A stretch of DNA of 64,000 nucleotides. It comes from Agrostemma githago. Its lineage: Eukaryota; Streptophyta; Magnoliopsida; Caryophyllales; Caryophyllaceae. The notes below the pieces were generated by a model that was given only the letters and a program-made list of their open reading frames with translations, was not told the DNA's origin and did not search any database. The position numbers were made by a program, and so were the translations under genes. Where the stretch lies: assembly GCA_958450325.1 (NCBI GenBank), contig OY288248.1, forward strand, positions 806,001 through 870,000, read 5' to 3'. Shown one piece after another: positions 1-11,819 of the stretch. Numbering within the stretch: position 1 is the stretch's first letter; the number at the start of each line of letters is the position of its first letter.

Positions 1-652
1 AGTGTTTTTTTAACAATCGTCGGTCATTTAATGTTATAAGAATCTTGTTTATATGACCAACAAAGTGTCTCATATTTTTCGAAAAATCACCAGAAACGGG
101 CGATTTTGAAGGTTATTATTCACGTTTTTCGGGCAAATTTGCTCCCGAAATTAAACGTCTCCAAATTCGCACAGTAACTACTCCATACCTGGTAGAAATC
201 TCTCGATATAGCAGAAGGTACGTACAGTATGAAATAGACACATTTAAAAGACTTTCTAATATGTTTCAAATAACGTCGGATTATAGCGAAATCTTGTATT
301 TTTATACTAGAATCCAAACTATTTAAGTGTTTTTTTAACAATCGTCGGTCATTTAATGTTATAAGAATCTTGTTTATATGACCAACAAAGTGTCTCATAT
401 TTTTCGAAAAATCACCAGAAACGGGCGAATTTGAAGGTTATTATCCACGTTTTTCGGGCATATTTGGTCAAGAAATTAAATGTCTCCAAATTCGCAAAGT
501 AACTACTCCATACGTTGTAAAAATCTCTCGATGTAGCAGAAGGTACGTACGATATGAAATAGACACATTTAAAAGACGTTCTAATATGTTTCGAATAACT
601 TCGGATTAGAGCGAAATCTTTATTTTTATACTAGAATTTAAACTACTTCACA
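1..652 (+). repeat. ~325-bp tandem repeat (R325), two direct copies
   Basis: Two head-to-tail copies with a period of 325 bp (units start at 1 and 326). Each unit carries the landmarks AACGGGCGA, GAAGGTTATTAT, CACGTTTTTCGGGCA and GGTACGTAC. Further copies lie at 2,340-3,985 in the same orientation and at 4,040-6,548 inverted. Open frames in this block come from the repeat and show no protein resemblance. Function unknown; satellite-like or transposon-internal. Confidence 0.85.
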
Positions 653-1739
653 TTTACCATGGTTTCTTCATTCTTCCAATTAATTACTATGGTTTTTTTT
701 TCCATTTATTGCGTCCAGTTTTTCACAAAAGTTTGGATTTTGAAACATCTACATTTCCTGCAATTTCTGGGTTTTTTTGGTTTGAAACATCAAAGTGTTT
801 TCAATTGTTCCAAAATTCATACCCCATTTGCAGAAGGGCAACATTAATTAATTACTGAACCTGGAAATTACTGGTTGTACTGAGATTGGTAACAATGGTG
901 GAGTTACTTTAATTTCCTGGATTTTGAAGAATACCCTTTTTTTTTTCCTTTTAATTTCGCAAAAGTCTGCATTTACCAAAATTGTTGCAATTAATTACTC
1001 TAATTAATTACCTTTATTATAAGGTATTTTCCATCTACTTTCTTCAATGTCGATTTAGGCTTTATAAGCTCCGATTACCTTTTTTTTTTAATTAAAAATT
1101 CGAATCTGTTATTGCGTCCAGTTTTTCACAAAAGTTGCATTTTGAAACATGTTTCCTGCAATTTTTGGGTTTCTTTTGTTTGAAACATTAAATTGAATTC
1201 ATACACCATTACCAGAATTGGGGAAAATTAAATCCCTGGGTCTTCAAAAAGGGCAAACATTAATTATTACAATTCAATTGAATTAGGTATCCCCGTATTA
1301 TATTAGAGCGAATTATGATGTTTGGTTTGGTTTGGTTGCAATTATGTTGAATTATACTCTGTTTTTTAGAGAATTCGAATCGAGCTAGGCATGCTCTACT
1401 GTGAGCTTTTTTACTCGCTTTTGTCACCAGAGCGAGCTTCATGTTCGTAGCCCGTCATCAGATCTATATATATATATATATATATGTTCAATTATGTCCA
1501 AGTGATTTATTAATTTTTAGGATTTTATTTAGTGTACGAGTATATTTTCGAAAATATCTATATATATTACTTTTTGAATTTGTATAAATACCATGGATGT
1601 CGATTGGAATGAATGATGAGAGACATTTGGTTTCATTGTATAAATTTATTAATTTTCATATCATGGAAGACTGAACATTATTAGAATTAAAAAATTGTTT
1701 TGCAATGTATTTTTTTTCCATTGAAATGTTCTCCAAAAT
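653..1739. other. AT-rich gene-free stretch with one duplicated ~85-bp segment
   Basis: No gene is visible. A segment starting ATTGCGTCCAGTTTTTCAC occurs at about 708-801 and again at about 1,108-1,187. Both copies continue into CCTGCAATTT and TTTGAAACAT, which shows an old local duplication. A short (TA)n run lies near 1,465-1,485. Confidence 0.6.
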
Positions 1740-2310
1740 TACGGTCCCTTATTTGAGGCGTTTTTTTCTTCTTCTGAAATACGTCTTAAATAGAGACCCT
1801 ATTTTAGGCCGTTCATAAAATCAACGCCGTAAATTAATTTCCGTTTGAGGGGTTTTTTCAAAAATCCATTTCCATTTGAGGCGTTTTATTAGAATGGCGC
1901 CTCAAAAAAAAACCATTTCCATATGAGGCGTTTTATAAAAAGAACGCCGCTGATACATCCTATTTGAGGCATTTTGTGGAAATAGTGCCTCAAATGGATA
2001 ACTATTTGCGGCGTTTTCTCTAAATAACGCCGCAAATAGTTATCCATTTGAGGCATTTTATAAAAAATAACGCCGCAAAAAACTATTTTCATTTGAGGCG
2101 TTTTATAAAAATAACGCCGCAAATCTATTTGAGGCGTTTTTTCAAAAGAATGCCGCAAAAATCCATTTCCATTTGAGCGTTTTATAAAAATAACGCCGCT
2201 AATACATTCCTATTAGAGACGCTTTATAAAAACAATGCCGCAAATAGGTACCCATTCGAGGCGTTTTAAAAAGAACGCCGCAAGACTCCATTATCATTTG
2301 CGACCCCCAT
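1740..2310. repeat. Block of short palindromic repeats built on TTTGAGGCG / CGCCGCAAAT
   Basis: At least ten units read TTTGAGGCGTTTTAT, then a short A/T spacer, then AACGCCGC, so most units can fold back on themselves (GGCGTT pairs with AACGCC). Sub-terminal arrays of short GC-centred repeats are typical of CACTA (En/Spm) elements, which is the best guess. I found no CACTA terminal motif or transposase here. Confidence 0.6.
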
Positions 2311-2339
2311 TTGTAACGTTTTAATATATATGCTCGAAT

Positions 2340-3985
2340 ATAAATGCTTTAAGTGTTTTTTTGCAACCGACAGTGATTTTTTGCCATAAAGACCCTATTC
2401 AAATATCCAACAAAATATTTCTCAATTTTCGAAAAATCATCCAAAACGGACGATTTTGAAGGTTATTATCCACGTTTTTCAATCAAATTAGTCCGAAATT
2501 AAATGTCTCCAATTTTGCACAGAAATTACTCCATACATTGTAGAAATGTATGAGACTAACATAATGTGCGTACGTTTCGAAATAAATACATTAAAAAATC
2601 ATTCCTCTATCTATATATTCACGATAAACTAAGGCGAAAATTTCAATATATATGCTCGAATATAAATGCTTTAAGTGTTTTTTTTGCAACCGAGAGTGAT
2701 TTTATGTCATATGGACCCTATTCAAATATCCAACGAAATAACTCACAATTTTCGAAAAAGCATCAAAAACGGGCGACTTTGAAGGTTATTATCCACGTTT
2801 TTCAACCAAATTTGATCCAAAATTAAATGTCTCCAATTTCGCAAAGAAATTACTCCATACATTGTAGAAATATACGAGACTAACATAAGGTGCGTATCGT
2901 TCAAATTAAAAATACATTTAGAAGTCATTCGACTATCTATATATTCACATTAAAATAAGGCGAAAATTTCAATATATGCTCGAATATAAATGCTTCAAGT
3001 GTTTATTTTTTTGCAACCAAGAGTGATTTTATGTCATATGGACCCTATTCAAACATTCACCAAAATATCTCGCAATTTTTGAAAATCATCAAAAACGGGC
3101 GATTTTGAAGGTTATTATTCACGTTTTTTGACCAAATTTGGTCCGAAATTAAATGTCTCCAATTTTGTACATTATCTACTCCATACATTGTAGAAATGTA
3201 TGAGACTAATGTAAGGTGTGTATCGTTCAAAATAAATACATTTAGAAGTCGTTTGACTATCTATATATTCACGTTAAAATAAGGCAAAAATTTCAATATA
3301 TGCTGGAATATAAATTCTTTAAGTGTTTTTTTTTTTTAACCGAGAGTGATTTTATGTCATACGGACCCTATTCAAATATCAAACAAAATATCTCACAATT
3401 TTCAAAAAATCATCAAAAACGGACGATTTTGAAGGTTATTATCTACGTTTTTCGACCAAATTTGGTCCGAAATTAAATGTTTCCAATTTTGCACAGTAAC
3501 TGCTCAATATATTGTAGAAATGTATGAGACTAACATAAGGTGCGTATGGTTCAAAATAAATACATTTAGTAGAAGTCATTCGACTATCTATATATTCACG
3601 TTAAAATAAGGCGAAAATTTCAATATATGCTCGAATATAAATGGTTTAACTGTTTTTTTTTGCAACTGAGATTGATTTTATGTCATATGGACCCTATTCA
3701 AATATCCAACAAAATATTTCACAATTTTCGAAAAATCAACAAAACCGAGCGATTTTGAAGGTTATTTATTATCCACGTTTTTCGACCAAATTTGGTCCTG
3801 AAATTAAATATCTCCGAATTCGCACAGTAACTACCCCATACTTTGTAGAAATCTCTCGATATAGCAGAAGGTACGTACAGTACTAAATAGATACATTTAA
3901 AAGACGTTCTAATATGTTTCGAATAACGTCGGATAATAGCGAAATCCTGTATTTTTATACTAGAATCCAAATTATTTAAGTGATT
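2340..3985 (+). repeat. R325 array, five direct copies
   Basis: Five units of about 310-335 bp start near 2,348, 2,670, 2,995, 3,320 and 3,650. Each has TAAGTGTTTTTTT, then CATATGGACCCTATTC, AACGGGCGA, GAAGGTTATTAT and CACGTTTTTCGACCAAA. The first four share a divergent 3' part (TGTATGAGACTAACATAAGG). The fifth carries the GGTACGTACAGTA form seen at 1-652, so the array is a mosaic of two subfamilies. Confidence 0.85.
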
Positions 3986-4024
3986 TTTTAACATCCGTCG
4001 GTCATTATATGTTATAAAGGTCCT

Positions 4025-4362
4025 ATTTTTTAACATCCGTTGTACATTCTGCTATACCTAGAGATTTCTACAACCGATGGAGTAGCTACTGTGCGAATTT
4101 TGAGACATTTAATTTCGACACCAAATTAGTCCGAAAAACGTGGATAATAACCTTTAAATTCACCCGTTTCAGGTGATCTTTCGAAAAATGTGAGATACTT
4201 TGCTGGCCATATAAATATGACCCTTATAACCTAAAATGACCGACAGTGGTTAAAAGAACACTTAAATAGTTTATATTCTAATAAAAAAAACACAAAATTT
4301 CACCCTAATGCAACGTTATTCGAAACATATTAGAACGTCTTTTAAATGGGTGTATTTTATAC
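4025..4362 (-). repeat. R325 copy, inverted relative to the upstream array
   Basis: The reverse-complement landmarks read in order: TTCTGCTATACC, GGAGTAGCTACTGTGCGAAT, AAAACGTGGATAATAACC, TTTCAGGTGAT, and CACTTAAATAGTTT. It lies about 40 bp beyond the end of the direct array, so the two form a large inverted repeat centred near 4,000. Confidence 0.8.
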
Positions 4363-5087
4363 CCTAATGCAACGTTTTCTCGGCTGTCAGTGTGACTGTG
4401 GCCATCCATGTCCACTGAAATTGTTTTAGAACGAAGCTTATGATGAGCAGAGGGGAATCTAGCTAGTAGCAAAGGATAGCACTCGTTACCCCAAACTTAC
4501 ATAAAATGATTAAAATTATCGACTTTTGCTACCCCAAATTTCGTAAAGTTGACACATTTTCATATATAGTGAGCAAATATAATGAACTCGCTACCTCAAA
4601 ATTTTAAGTCTGGATTCGCCCCTGATTGATGAGCGCGACTGAATCATCTCTTCTTACATATCTGCTACTGCTACTGCTACTGCTACTGGTAGTGGTACTG
4701 TATTAGTCGTCGTCGGAGTATAATAAACCTAAGCCTATGACTATGCTCTTTGTTTTTTTTTTTTCGATATAATAATATCTGAGTATCAAACCAAAAGGAA
4801 AAGGAATTAGATTACGACATGGATAATGAAAGGTGGTAAATTGTTTAGCGGGGTTCAAGATGTCAAATCACAAAAAAAGTAACCAATAGGAGGAAGAGAA
4901 TATATGATGGATGAATAAGGAAAATTTTGAAGTGGGAAAAAATCTTAGTGGAGTTTCCTTTTAAGGAAAGTGGAAAGATCCTAGTAATAATAATCTCTTC
5001 GTGAACAATATTCTGTAAACTAGCTAGCTGCCATATATGATACCGAAGCAGCAGCAGCAGCATTCAAAACGATTCAAATTGAAATTA
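4363..5087. other. Gene-free spacer with short triplet runs
   Basis: No coding signal. It contains a short CTACTG run near 4,664-4,690 and a CAG run near 5,046-5,061. Nothing else is recognised. Confidence 0.5.
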
Positions 5088-5396
5088 CTTGACCCGGACC
5101 GGAATCTCAAAATTTCGGACCGGGACCGGACCGGTTGGACCGGTTGGACCGGTTGACCCGGAATTTTCAATTTTTTTTGAAATTCCGGTCCAAAATTCCG
5201 GACCGGTTTGCACCGGAATTTTTAAGAAATAAGCATAATTCCGGTCTTTCCGGTCCAAACCGGTCCGGACCGGAAAAAACCGGGTCAGGACCGGACCGGA
5301 ACCCGGAATCGCCCAAAATGATGGACCGGAAGGTCCGGTAGATTCCGGTCCGGTCCGGTCTATTTTTCCGGTCCGACCCGGATTTTGCACACCCCT
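5088..5396. mobile_element. Non-autonomous hAT-like element rich in GGACCGG, left end unclear
   Basis: The body is dense GGACCGG/CCGGTCC and the right end is TTTTGCACACCCCTA, the same terminus as the element at 13,876-14,210. The left terminus matching TAGGGGTGTGCA is missing or eroded. ACTTGAC occurs on both flanks, possibly a target duplication, but it could be chance. Assignment rests on family resemblance within the window. Confidence 0.55.
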
Positions 5397-5477
5397 ACTT
5401 GACTCTGCTACTGAATAACCCTCTACTTTAATTAAGAGAATATATACTCGACTCTGCTAGTACTACTAAGTAATACG

Positions 5478-6548
5478 GAGTACGAAGTAGTTACTGTGCG
5501 AATTTGGAAATATTTAATTTCGGGACCAAATTATCCCGAAAAACGTGGATAATAACCTTCAAAATTGTCAGTTTCAGGTAATTTTTCGAAAAATATGAGA
5601 TACTTTACTGGTCATATAAACAAGACCCTTATAACATAAAATGACCAACAGATTTTACAAAAATCACTTAAATAGTTTGGATTCTAGTATTAATACAAGA
5701 TTTTGTTATAATCCGACGTTATTCGAAACATATTAGAACGTATTTTAAATGTGTCTATTTCATACCGTACGTACCTTCTGCTACATGAAGAGATTTCAAC
5801 AACGTATGAAGTAGTTACTGTGCGAAATTGGTGACATTTAATTTCGGAACCAAATTTGAACGAAAAACGTGGATAATAACCTTCAAATTCGTCCGTTTCT
5901 GAAGATTTTTCGAAAAATGTGAGATACTTTACCGGCCATATAAATAAGACCCTTATAACATAAAATGACCAACGGTTGTTTAAAAATCACTAAAATTGTT
6001 TAGATTCGAGTACAAAAATAAAAGATTTCGCCTTAATCTGACGTTATTCGAAACATATTAAAACATCTTTTAAATGTGTCTATTATATACCGTACGTACT
6101 TTCTGCTACATCGAGATATTTCTACAACATATGGATTAGTTACAATGCGAATTCGGAGGCATTTAATTTAGGGACCAAATTTGCCCGAAAAACGTGGATA
6201 ATAATCTTCAAATTCGCCCGTTTCAGGTAATTTTTCAAAAAATGTGAGATACTTTACCAACCATATAAATAAGACCCTTACAACATATAATGACCGACGG
6301 ATGTTAAAAAATCACTTAAATAATTTGGATTCTAGTATAAAAATACAATATTTAGCTATAATCAGACGTTATTCGAAACATATTAGAACGTCTTTCAAAT
6401 GTGTCTATTTCATACCTTACGTACCTTCAGCTACATCGATAAATTTCTACAACGTATGGAGTAGTTACTTTGCAAATTTGGAGACATTTAATTTCAGGAA
6501 AAAATTACCCCGAAAAACGTGGATAATAATCTTCAAATTTGATCATTT
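5478..6548 (-). repeat. R325 array, about 3.5 inverted copies
   Basis: Reverse-orientation units have landmarks near 5,490, 5,810, 6,130 and 6,455 (AGTAGTTACTGTGCGAA or close variants), each followed by CGAAAAACGTGGATAATAA. Period about 320 bp. With the direct array at 2,340-3,985 they could pair over more than 1 kb. Confidence 0.85.
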
Positions 6549-6689
6549 TTTACTATTTTCGAAAGCAGTAAAAGTATATTATTACACTTTTTTTCTGAGA
6601 TTCGGCGGGGCCTAAATTAAAATGGCCAAAAATTTTACCGGGTGTTCTTCGCGTCATGTAAGTTGCGCATACAAGTCATCATACAAGCT

Positions 6690-7640
6690 AATTTATCAAG
6701 TCATTTTACTAAACACGAGAATTACCGGTTTCAGCAGGAGAAACACGAAAGGGGGTAATAACAAACTGTAACTCAGTAAAAATAACATGTCGATCAACTA
6801 TGTTTATGCAAATAGTGATATCAGGTAGAAATCAGAGAATAAATGTTACATTCTTCAAATATACGAGAGTACGAGACAGATAAATACAAAATACGATGTA
6901 TAACGGTAACAGACAACAATTACCCGTTTCTGCAGGACAGCGACTCTAAAGGGTCTTAAAATGAGAGTAAAACTTGAATGCTGAGTATTTTACTGAACAC
7001 GACAATTACCCGTTTCTGCAGGAGCGACTCTTAAAGGCTCCTAAACGAGAGTAAACTCGATTAACCCAACAATTACCCATTTCTGCAGGACAGCGACTCC
7101 AAAGGGTCTTAAAATGAGAGTAAAACTTGAATGCTACTGTAGTATTTAACTAAACACGACAATTAACCCGTTTCTGCAGGACAGCGACTCCAAAGGCTCC
7201 TAAATGAGAGTAAACTCGATTAACCCAACAATTACCTGTTTCTGCAGGACAGCGACTCCAAAGGGTCTTAAATGAGAGTAAAACTTGAACGTCATTTTAC
7301 TAATCAACCCAACAATTACCCGTTTCTACAGGACAGCGACTCCAAAGGGTCTTAAAATTAGAGTAAAACATGAATGCTATTTTACTAAACACCGACAATT
7401 ACCCATTTCTGCAGGGGTGACTCGAAAATGGGTAATAACAAACTGTAACTCGGTATTAGACAACTAGCTCAAACGGCAGATCATAGCTAAAAATCACAAT
7501 CACCATGGAACGCCATTTTACTAATCAACACAACAATTACCCCGTTTCTGCAGGACAGACTCTAAAGGGGGTAATAACAAACTGTAACTCGGTATTAGGC
7601 AACTAGCTTAAACGGCAGATCATAGGCTCATAGCTAAACA
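6690..7640 (+). repeat. Minisatellite, irregular 70-130-bp units
   Basis: About nine units built around ACAATTACCCGTTTCTGCAGG, ACAGCGACTCCAAAGGGTC and ATGAGAGTAAAACTTGAATG. Spacers between the cores vary, and the last units end in GGTAATAACAAACTGTAACT. No gene is visible here. It lies downstream of the cyclin gene. Confidence 0.8.
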
Positions 7641-8045
7641 GGGTAATTAGACCGACTTAAACAGCATTTCATTCATATGAAGAAAAAAAAATGTAACAGG
7701 AAATGTAAGTTGGACATAAACTCATAAATCATAATTCACCATTGTTAAGAGGCAAAGAAAATGAAGAGAGAGTCAGAGGAGGAGGAGGGGAGCGAAAGAC
7801 GAGAAGACTGAGACATCAGAAGCAACTATATCAAATATGCAAGGAACGGTATTTTTTTCCACTGCAATATTTCCTGTTTTCGCTTTCCTTCGTCTTTTCA
7901 TGTTTAAATTTTAAAATTAAACACTTCGGACACAAATAGAAAGCGCCAAAGTGGTACTAGAGCCTACAGAATAATAATAAAAATAATAATAACTTACAAG
8001 AACTAAACAAATCACGGTATGTGGGCACGTACCTATGTTTTTCAA

Positions 8046-11000
8046 TTATGCATGATTTTCCTGCAGAACTCGTTTTTTATCAGGTGCACTATTATCACGC
8101 CATCGTTTTGAATCATTTGGCTTGTCTCGTGGGTTCCCGGCTTTCCTCTTATGGTCATTTGACTCGGGTGAATGAATATTATCCCAACTCGAGTCATCCA
8201 ATGTGGAGACCTCACCATCTTCTGCATGTCGCTGATCTCTCGAGTTTGTGTGACGGTTTTCCTGCTTACTCTTGGCAGCTGCCAATTCGACACCTTCTTC
8301 GAGTTCCTTCACGATAGGATCGAACTCGTCAATAATCGAGTCTTCTTTCTTCCGTATCACGTCGCCTAGAGATTTCTTTCTCTTTTCGCGTAATTCTTTT
8401 AACCTGTAGTGAAAATGTCTTAGTTTAGTGGTTAAAACAAAGTTATTTTGGACTATAGATTCAGGTTCGAATCCCCATTCCCCCCCTATTGTAATGCTCT
8501 AATTTTTTAGGGCTTTTTAGTCAAAAAAAATACGGTATATTTTTAATATTAAAATATTTTATTTATTTTAATACAATTACTACAGTATTATACGAAGTAC
8601 TCTTTATTTATAACGTTTCATATTTTTAAAAATATTATAAAATCACTTTTTAAAATTATTTTAATACTAAAGGATTAAAAAAGTTGTATTAAATTGAATA
8701 TTTGTTTATATTTTTAATTTAAAATATTAAAAGTACTAATTTTTTAATCATAAATCCAAAATATAATGGAGTATATTTATTAATATTATATTAATTTTAA
8801 TAAATTCTCGTTGACTCAACGGGTCGGACGGGTCGGGTCGTGTTTCGACCCTAAGTTAACAGGTCATTTCGGGTTCGAGTCAAACAGATAGTGGATCAGA
8901 AAATGGGTCGGGTCGAGTTTTGACAGGTGTACACACATTGGAAAAAAAAAAATAACCTGTTTGCATCTATCTTCTCGGTCCTTTCGAAGGGCGATTGGGT
9001 TGGAACGACTTCTTTAAGCTCTACATTACTACGGGATTTGTCCTTAGCTTCGTCCCCTTCTTTCATTCGATTTGCTCCGACATTTTGGATTTCCTCAAAA
9101 CTCTCGTGATGAACAACCTGCTCACGATCTCTCGGTTCCCCGTCATTGCTCTTACTCTGAGAGCTTCTAGGAGGTCCGTCAAGTTTGTCGGAGTAATCGG
9201 GCGGTTGTCGGGCAGGTACTCCACTTTGAGAGGAATTACCATTTGGTAAGTGGTTTTCAGTTGTCGTAGACTTTGAAGCTGCCCGATTAGCTGACCCTCC
9301 TGCCACGCTACACTCGGCTTCACTAGCTTGGCTAGGGAGACCTTTATTCTGTTCATATAGTTCCAACATTTGATTGCTGACCTCTGCAAGAACAATACAA
9401 CACGTGTGAGTTAGACAAACTACCAAAGAAAGTATATCAGGTCTCTCGAAAGATCATAAAAAAACTACTACACGTCCCCGATTATAGAAAATAAAAATAG
9501 AAAATCATAGAAAAAATATTTTATTTCCACCCAAAGTTTATTGTCCCCGTTTCACTTCGAACGTCAACAATTGTCATCTATGACCATGAATTTATCCGTA
9601 TATATAGATACAACAGCATCACAGCCTTATTTAAATTTGAGGCCGGCTAACATGAATTAATATCTGAAGTCGTTAAGACGTCATCCAAAAAAACCAATTA
9701 AAAAATTAAATTAAATGGAAGGCGTGATAAAAAATACAGTTAAAACGTAAAATAAAGTTGAAAGCGGTAATAATAAGTTTTTAAAGTTAGAAAAAATACT
9801 CCGTAGTAAGTAAAAATACTAAAAAAAAAATACAGTATGAAAATAATTTTTGAAAAATAAAATAAAAGAATTAAGAAAATTTAAAAATTGTCGATTGACC
9901 AACAAAGTCGAACCGGGACATTAAAACCGGAATGGGAAGCAAGTTAAAGCTAAAACACCAACCCTCGAGTTGCCGTGGGGTGACGTCAAACTCTTGCCAC
10001 CATACTTTGTCACCATCGGAGGGTAGTTTCACTTTAAGGAACTTGGCAGCAAGAAAAATTGCACCTGCTGCAATGTGATGGGACATAAATTGCAGGCAAA
10101 GAGATGTCCGCAGCCTACATCACGGCCAATTTTTATAGAGTCAAATCACGGTTACGCGTGAAAGATCTTCATCTTTACAGTACTCATAAGATAAGATTTT
10201 TCAGATGCATTATATACCCGTCATTGACAAAATTCCATGCAACCTGTGCAAGAGCGTTTTGTGCAACCTTGAATTTCTTAATTGCCTCAACTAACGGTTT
10301 GTATGGATGTTGGACATTAAGATCGAAACCAAGAGTTGTGAGGACGAGTCTCTCTCCTACTAAAATTAGCTCTTTTTGCTGTTCATACACTTCCTGCAAC
10401 ATTACTCACAACAATAAGATCGAAATCGTAACTTTACGGACAATACAGGACTACAGAACACCATGTAAAGCTAATTCATTTTGTTCAACAGATGTCACAC
10501 ATGCTCCCCAAAGCTATGTTCCTCCGACACTTCACTTACCGTGTCGTGTGTCCGACACCGACACTTTGGTACTTCAATTTAGACAAAAAAATCGGAAATT
10601 TTGCTCAAAATAGTTTTGTCCGACACTCGGACACAGTGTCGGACACGTCATCTCATAGAAGAGTCTGAGTAACATAGCCCCAAAGTCTAATCCGATTAAG
10701 CGGTTTTTCTAATGTGTGATCTCAAGGCATACCAATTAAGAACCTAATTAAAAAAGCACACGTGCAGGTAAAGTCAGGAAGAGTGGTACTCACGACAGAA
10801 ACTCGTCAAGAACCTAATGATTCTCGGAAGCACCAAAGATTATCTAGAAGTTCAGGAGACATGAAGTCACTGTAAACAACGGTACCTTTTGCTTGATCTT
10901 CTGGGCCGCAGCAGGATCCTTTTTATGAATGATTTCATATGAAACAATGATAACATCTTTTAATGGTCGTGGAGTTTCTTCGACTTTCCCACCAAGGAAC

Positions 11001-11625
11001 ATACAGGCTGTGGCTACAGTCTGCGTTCATCGAAAATCTAAGTCAGGAAGTGTCTCAGATTATGAACCAGATTTTCGATTTAAGAAAGAAAAAAAACATT
11101 TAGAGAAAGTGTCGGTTCAGTTCATGTATGGGGCATACCCTTCTGTCGTTCTTAGCATGGGATTGCCGTAGAAAAAACCGGTGACAAAAAATAATTGCAG
11201 TTGCGATTGTCACTTGAGGTCTGCAGTTTAACAACACTTATATGTCAAACACAAGTTCGCAACTTCGCATTTGTATTAAAAATTGTAGATAACACATTAC
11301 AAGATAAGCCAACCATGTTACTCGACATCAACACGACACTTTAATAATTCACTGAAACTTTCAAAACGAAAAACGGGTTATAATTAAAGAGTACTTACAC
11401 TTTAAGTCGCATCCCCAAATCTTGCAAATATGTGCAGTACGACTTGCGCAGGTAAGCTTCTTTCTTCAAATCGATACCATCGGACCTAGATGGGGAATGT
11501 TCCTCGATTTCCTTCCTAGAAAAGTACCATCGTCCACCATCCTCGGACCTTTCTTGAGATAATCTGTGAGATCCCGCTTCGGTGGATAGAAGCTGAGAAG
11601 AATCTCCAGATACCAAACTGGCCAT
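8046..11625 (-). CDS. Cyclin-T (CYCT1-type), P-TEFb cyclin subunit
   Basis: Cyclin T pairs with CDK9/CDKC kinases to phosphorylate the RNA polymerase II tail and promote elongation in the nucleus. Seven coding exons in transcript order: 11625-11399, 11220-11139, 11020-10886, 10393-10218, 10114-9963, 9383-8957, 8403-8046. All junctions keep frame with GT-AG introns, giving 518 aa, near the usual plant length. The N-terminus has the start of the cyclin box (RWYFSRKEIEEHSPSR), then LKVPQVTIATAIIFCHRFF, GGKVEETPRPLKDV and, in the second fold, GLRTSLCLQFMSHHIAAGAI with KVWWQEFDVTPRQLEE. The last two exons encode a charged, Ser/Asn-rich tail with a basic stretch (LREKRKKSLGDVIRKKED). The start at 11,625 is chosen because the frame and an upstream leader intron fit it. 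The gene is single-copy here, and its introns hold a tRNA-type SINE, another dispersed repeat and a leader-intron minisatellite. The family is secure; the exact paralogue (T1-3/4/5) is not. Confidence 0.93.
8412..8530 (+). mobile_element. tRNA-derived SINE copy in cyclin intron 6
   Basis: An A-box-like TTAGTTTAGTGGTTAAAAC is followed by the B-box-like GGTTCGAATCC and then ATTGTAATGC, ending in an A-run. The same order occurs at 19,526-19,645 and, inverted, at 31,018-31,125. It is antisense to the host gene. Confidence 0.7.
9640..9830 (+). mobile_element. Dispersed SINE-like repeat in cyclin intron 5
   Basis: It carries GGCTAACATGAATTAATATC, TGAAGTCGTTAAG, GTCATCCAAAAAA and AAATGGAAGGCG, then GTTGAAAGCGGTAATAATAA. 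The same series occurs at 25,138-25,262, 44,632-44,850 and 44,985-45,140. The opening of the better copies (TTTGGGGTCGGCTAACATGAA) resembles the 3' part of a widespread plant SINE-type sequence. This copy lacks the leading part. Confidence 0.6.
10500..10670 (+). repeat. GTGTCGGACAC-rich dispersed repeat in cyclin intron 3
   Basis: Short palindromic words (GTGTCCGACACCG, ACACAGTGTCGGACACG) surround TACTTCAATTTAGAC. A related series is in dioxygenase-2 intron 2 (about 33,895-34,165) and a fragment in the bHLH gene near 23,515-23,570. No terminal structure can be defined. Confidence 0.5.
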
Positions 11626-11819
11626 TATTATCTCTTGCGAGTTGCGATAACCACTCCTAATAGAAAAACACGAGATGTAAATTACGCTGCTTTCAATCCC
11701 GAAAACTAACCTTTCAGTTCAAGCAAACACAGAAGGGAAAAGTGGTAAGAGATTGTAAATTCTAAACAATGGAGTTTTCTCCATTAATTCCGAATTTTAA
11801 GAGAAAAAAATCCCCATTA

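Noticed and set aside
120..4036. Similar ~90-120-aa frames on both strands (e.g. ITYNDRRMLKNHLNNLDSSIK)
   Set aside because: The similarity follows from R325 being repeated. The frames break at different points in each copy and match no protein family I know.
8412..8530. Possible functional tRNA gene
   Set aside because: A- and B-box-like segments are present but there is no cloverleaf, and the same sequence recurs with A-runs, so it is a SINE.
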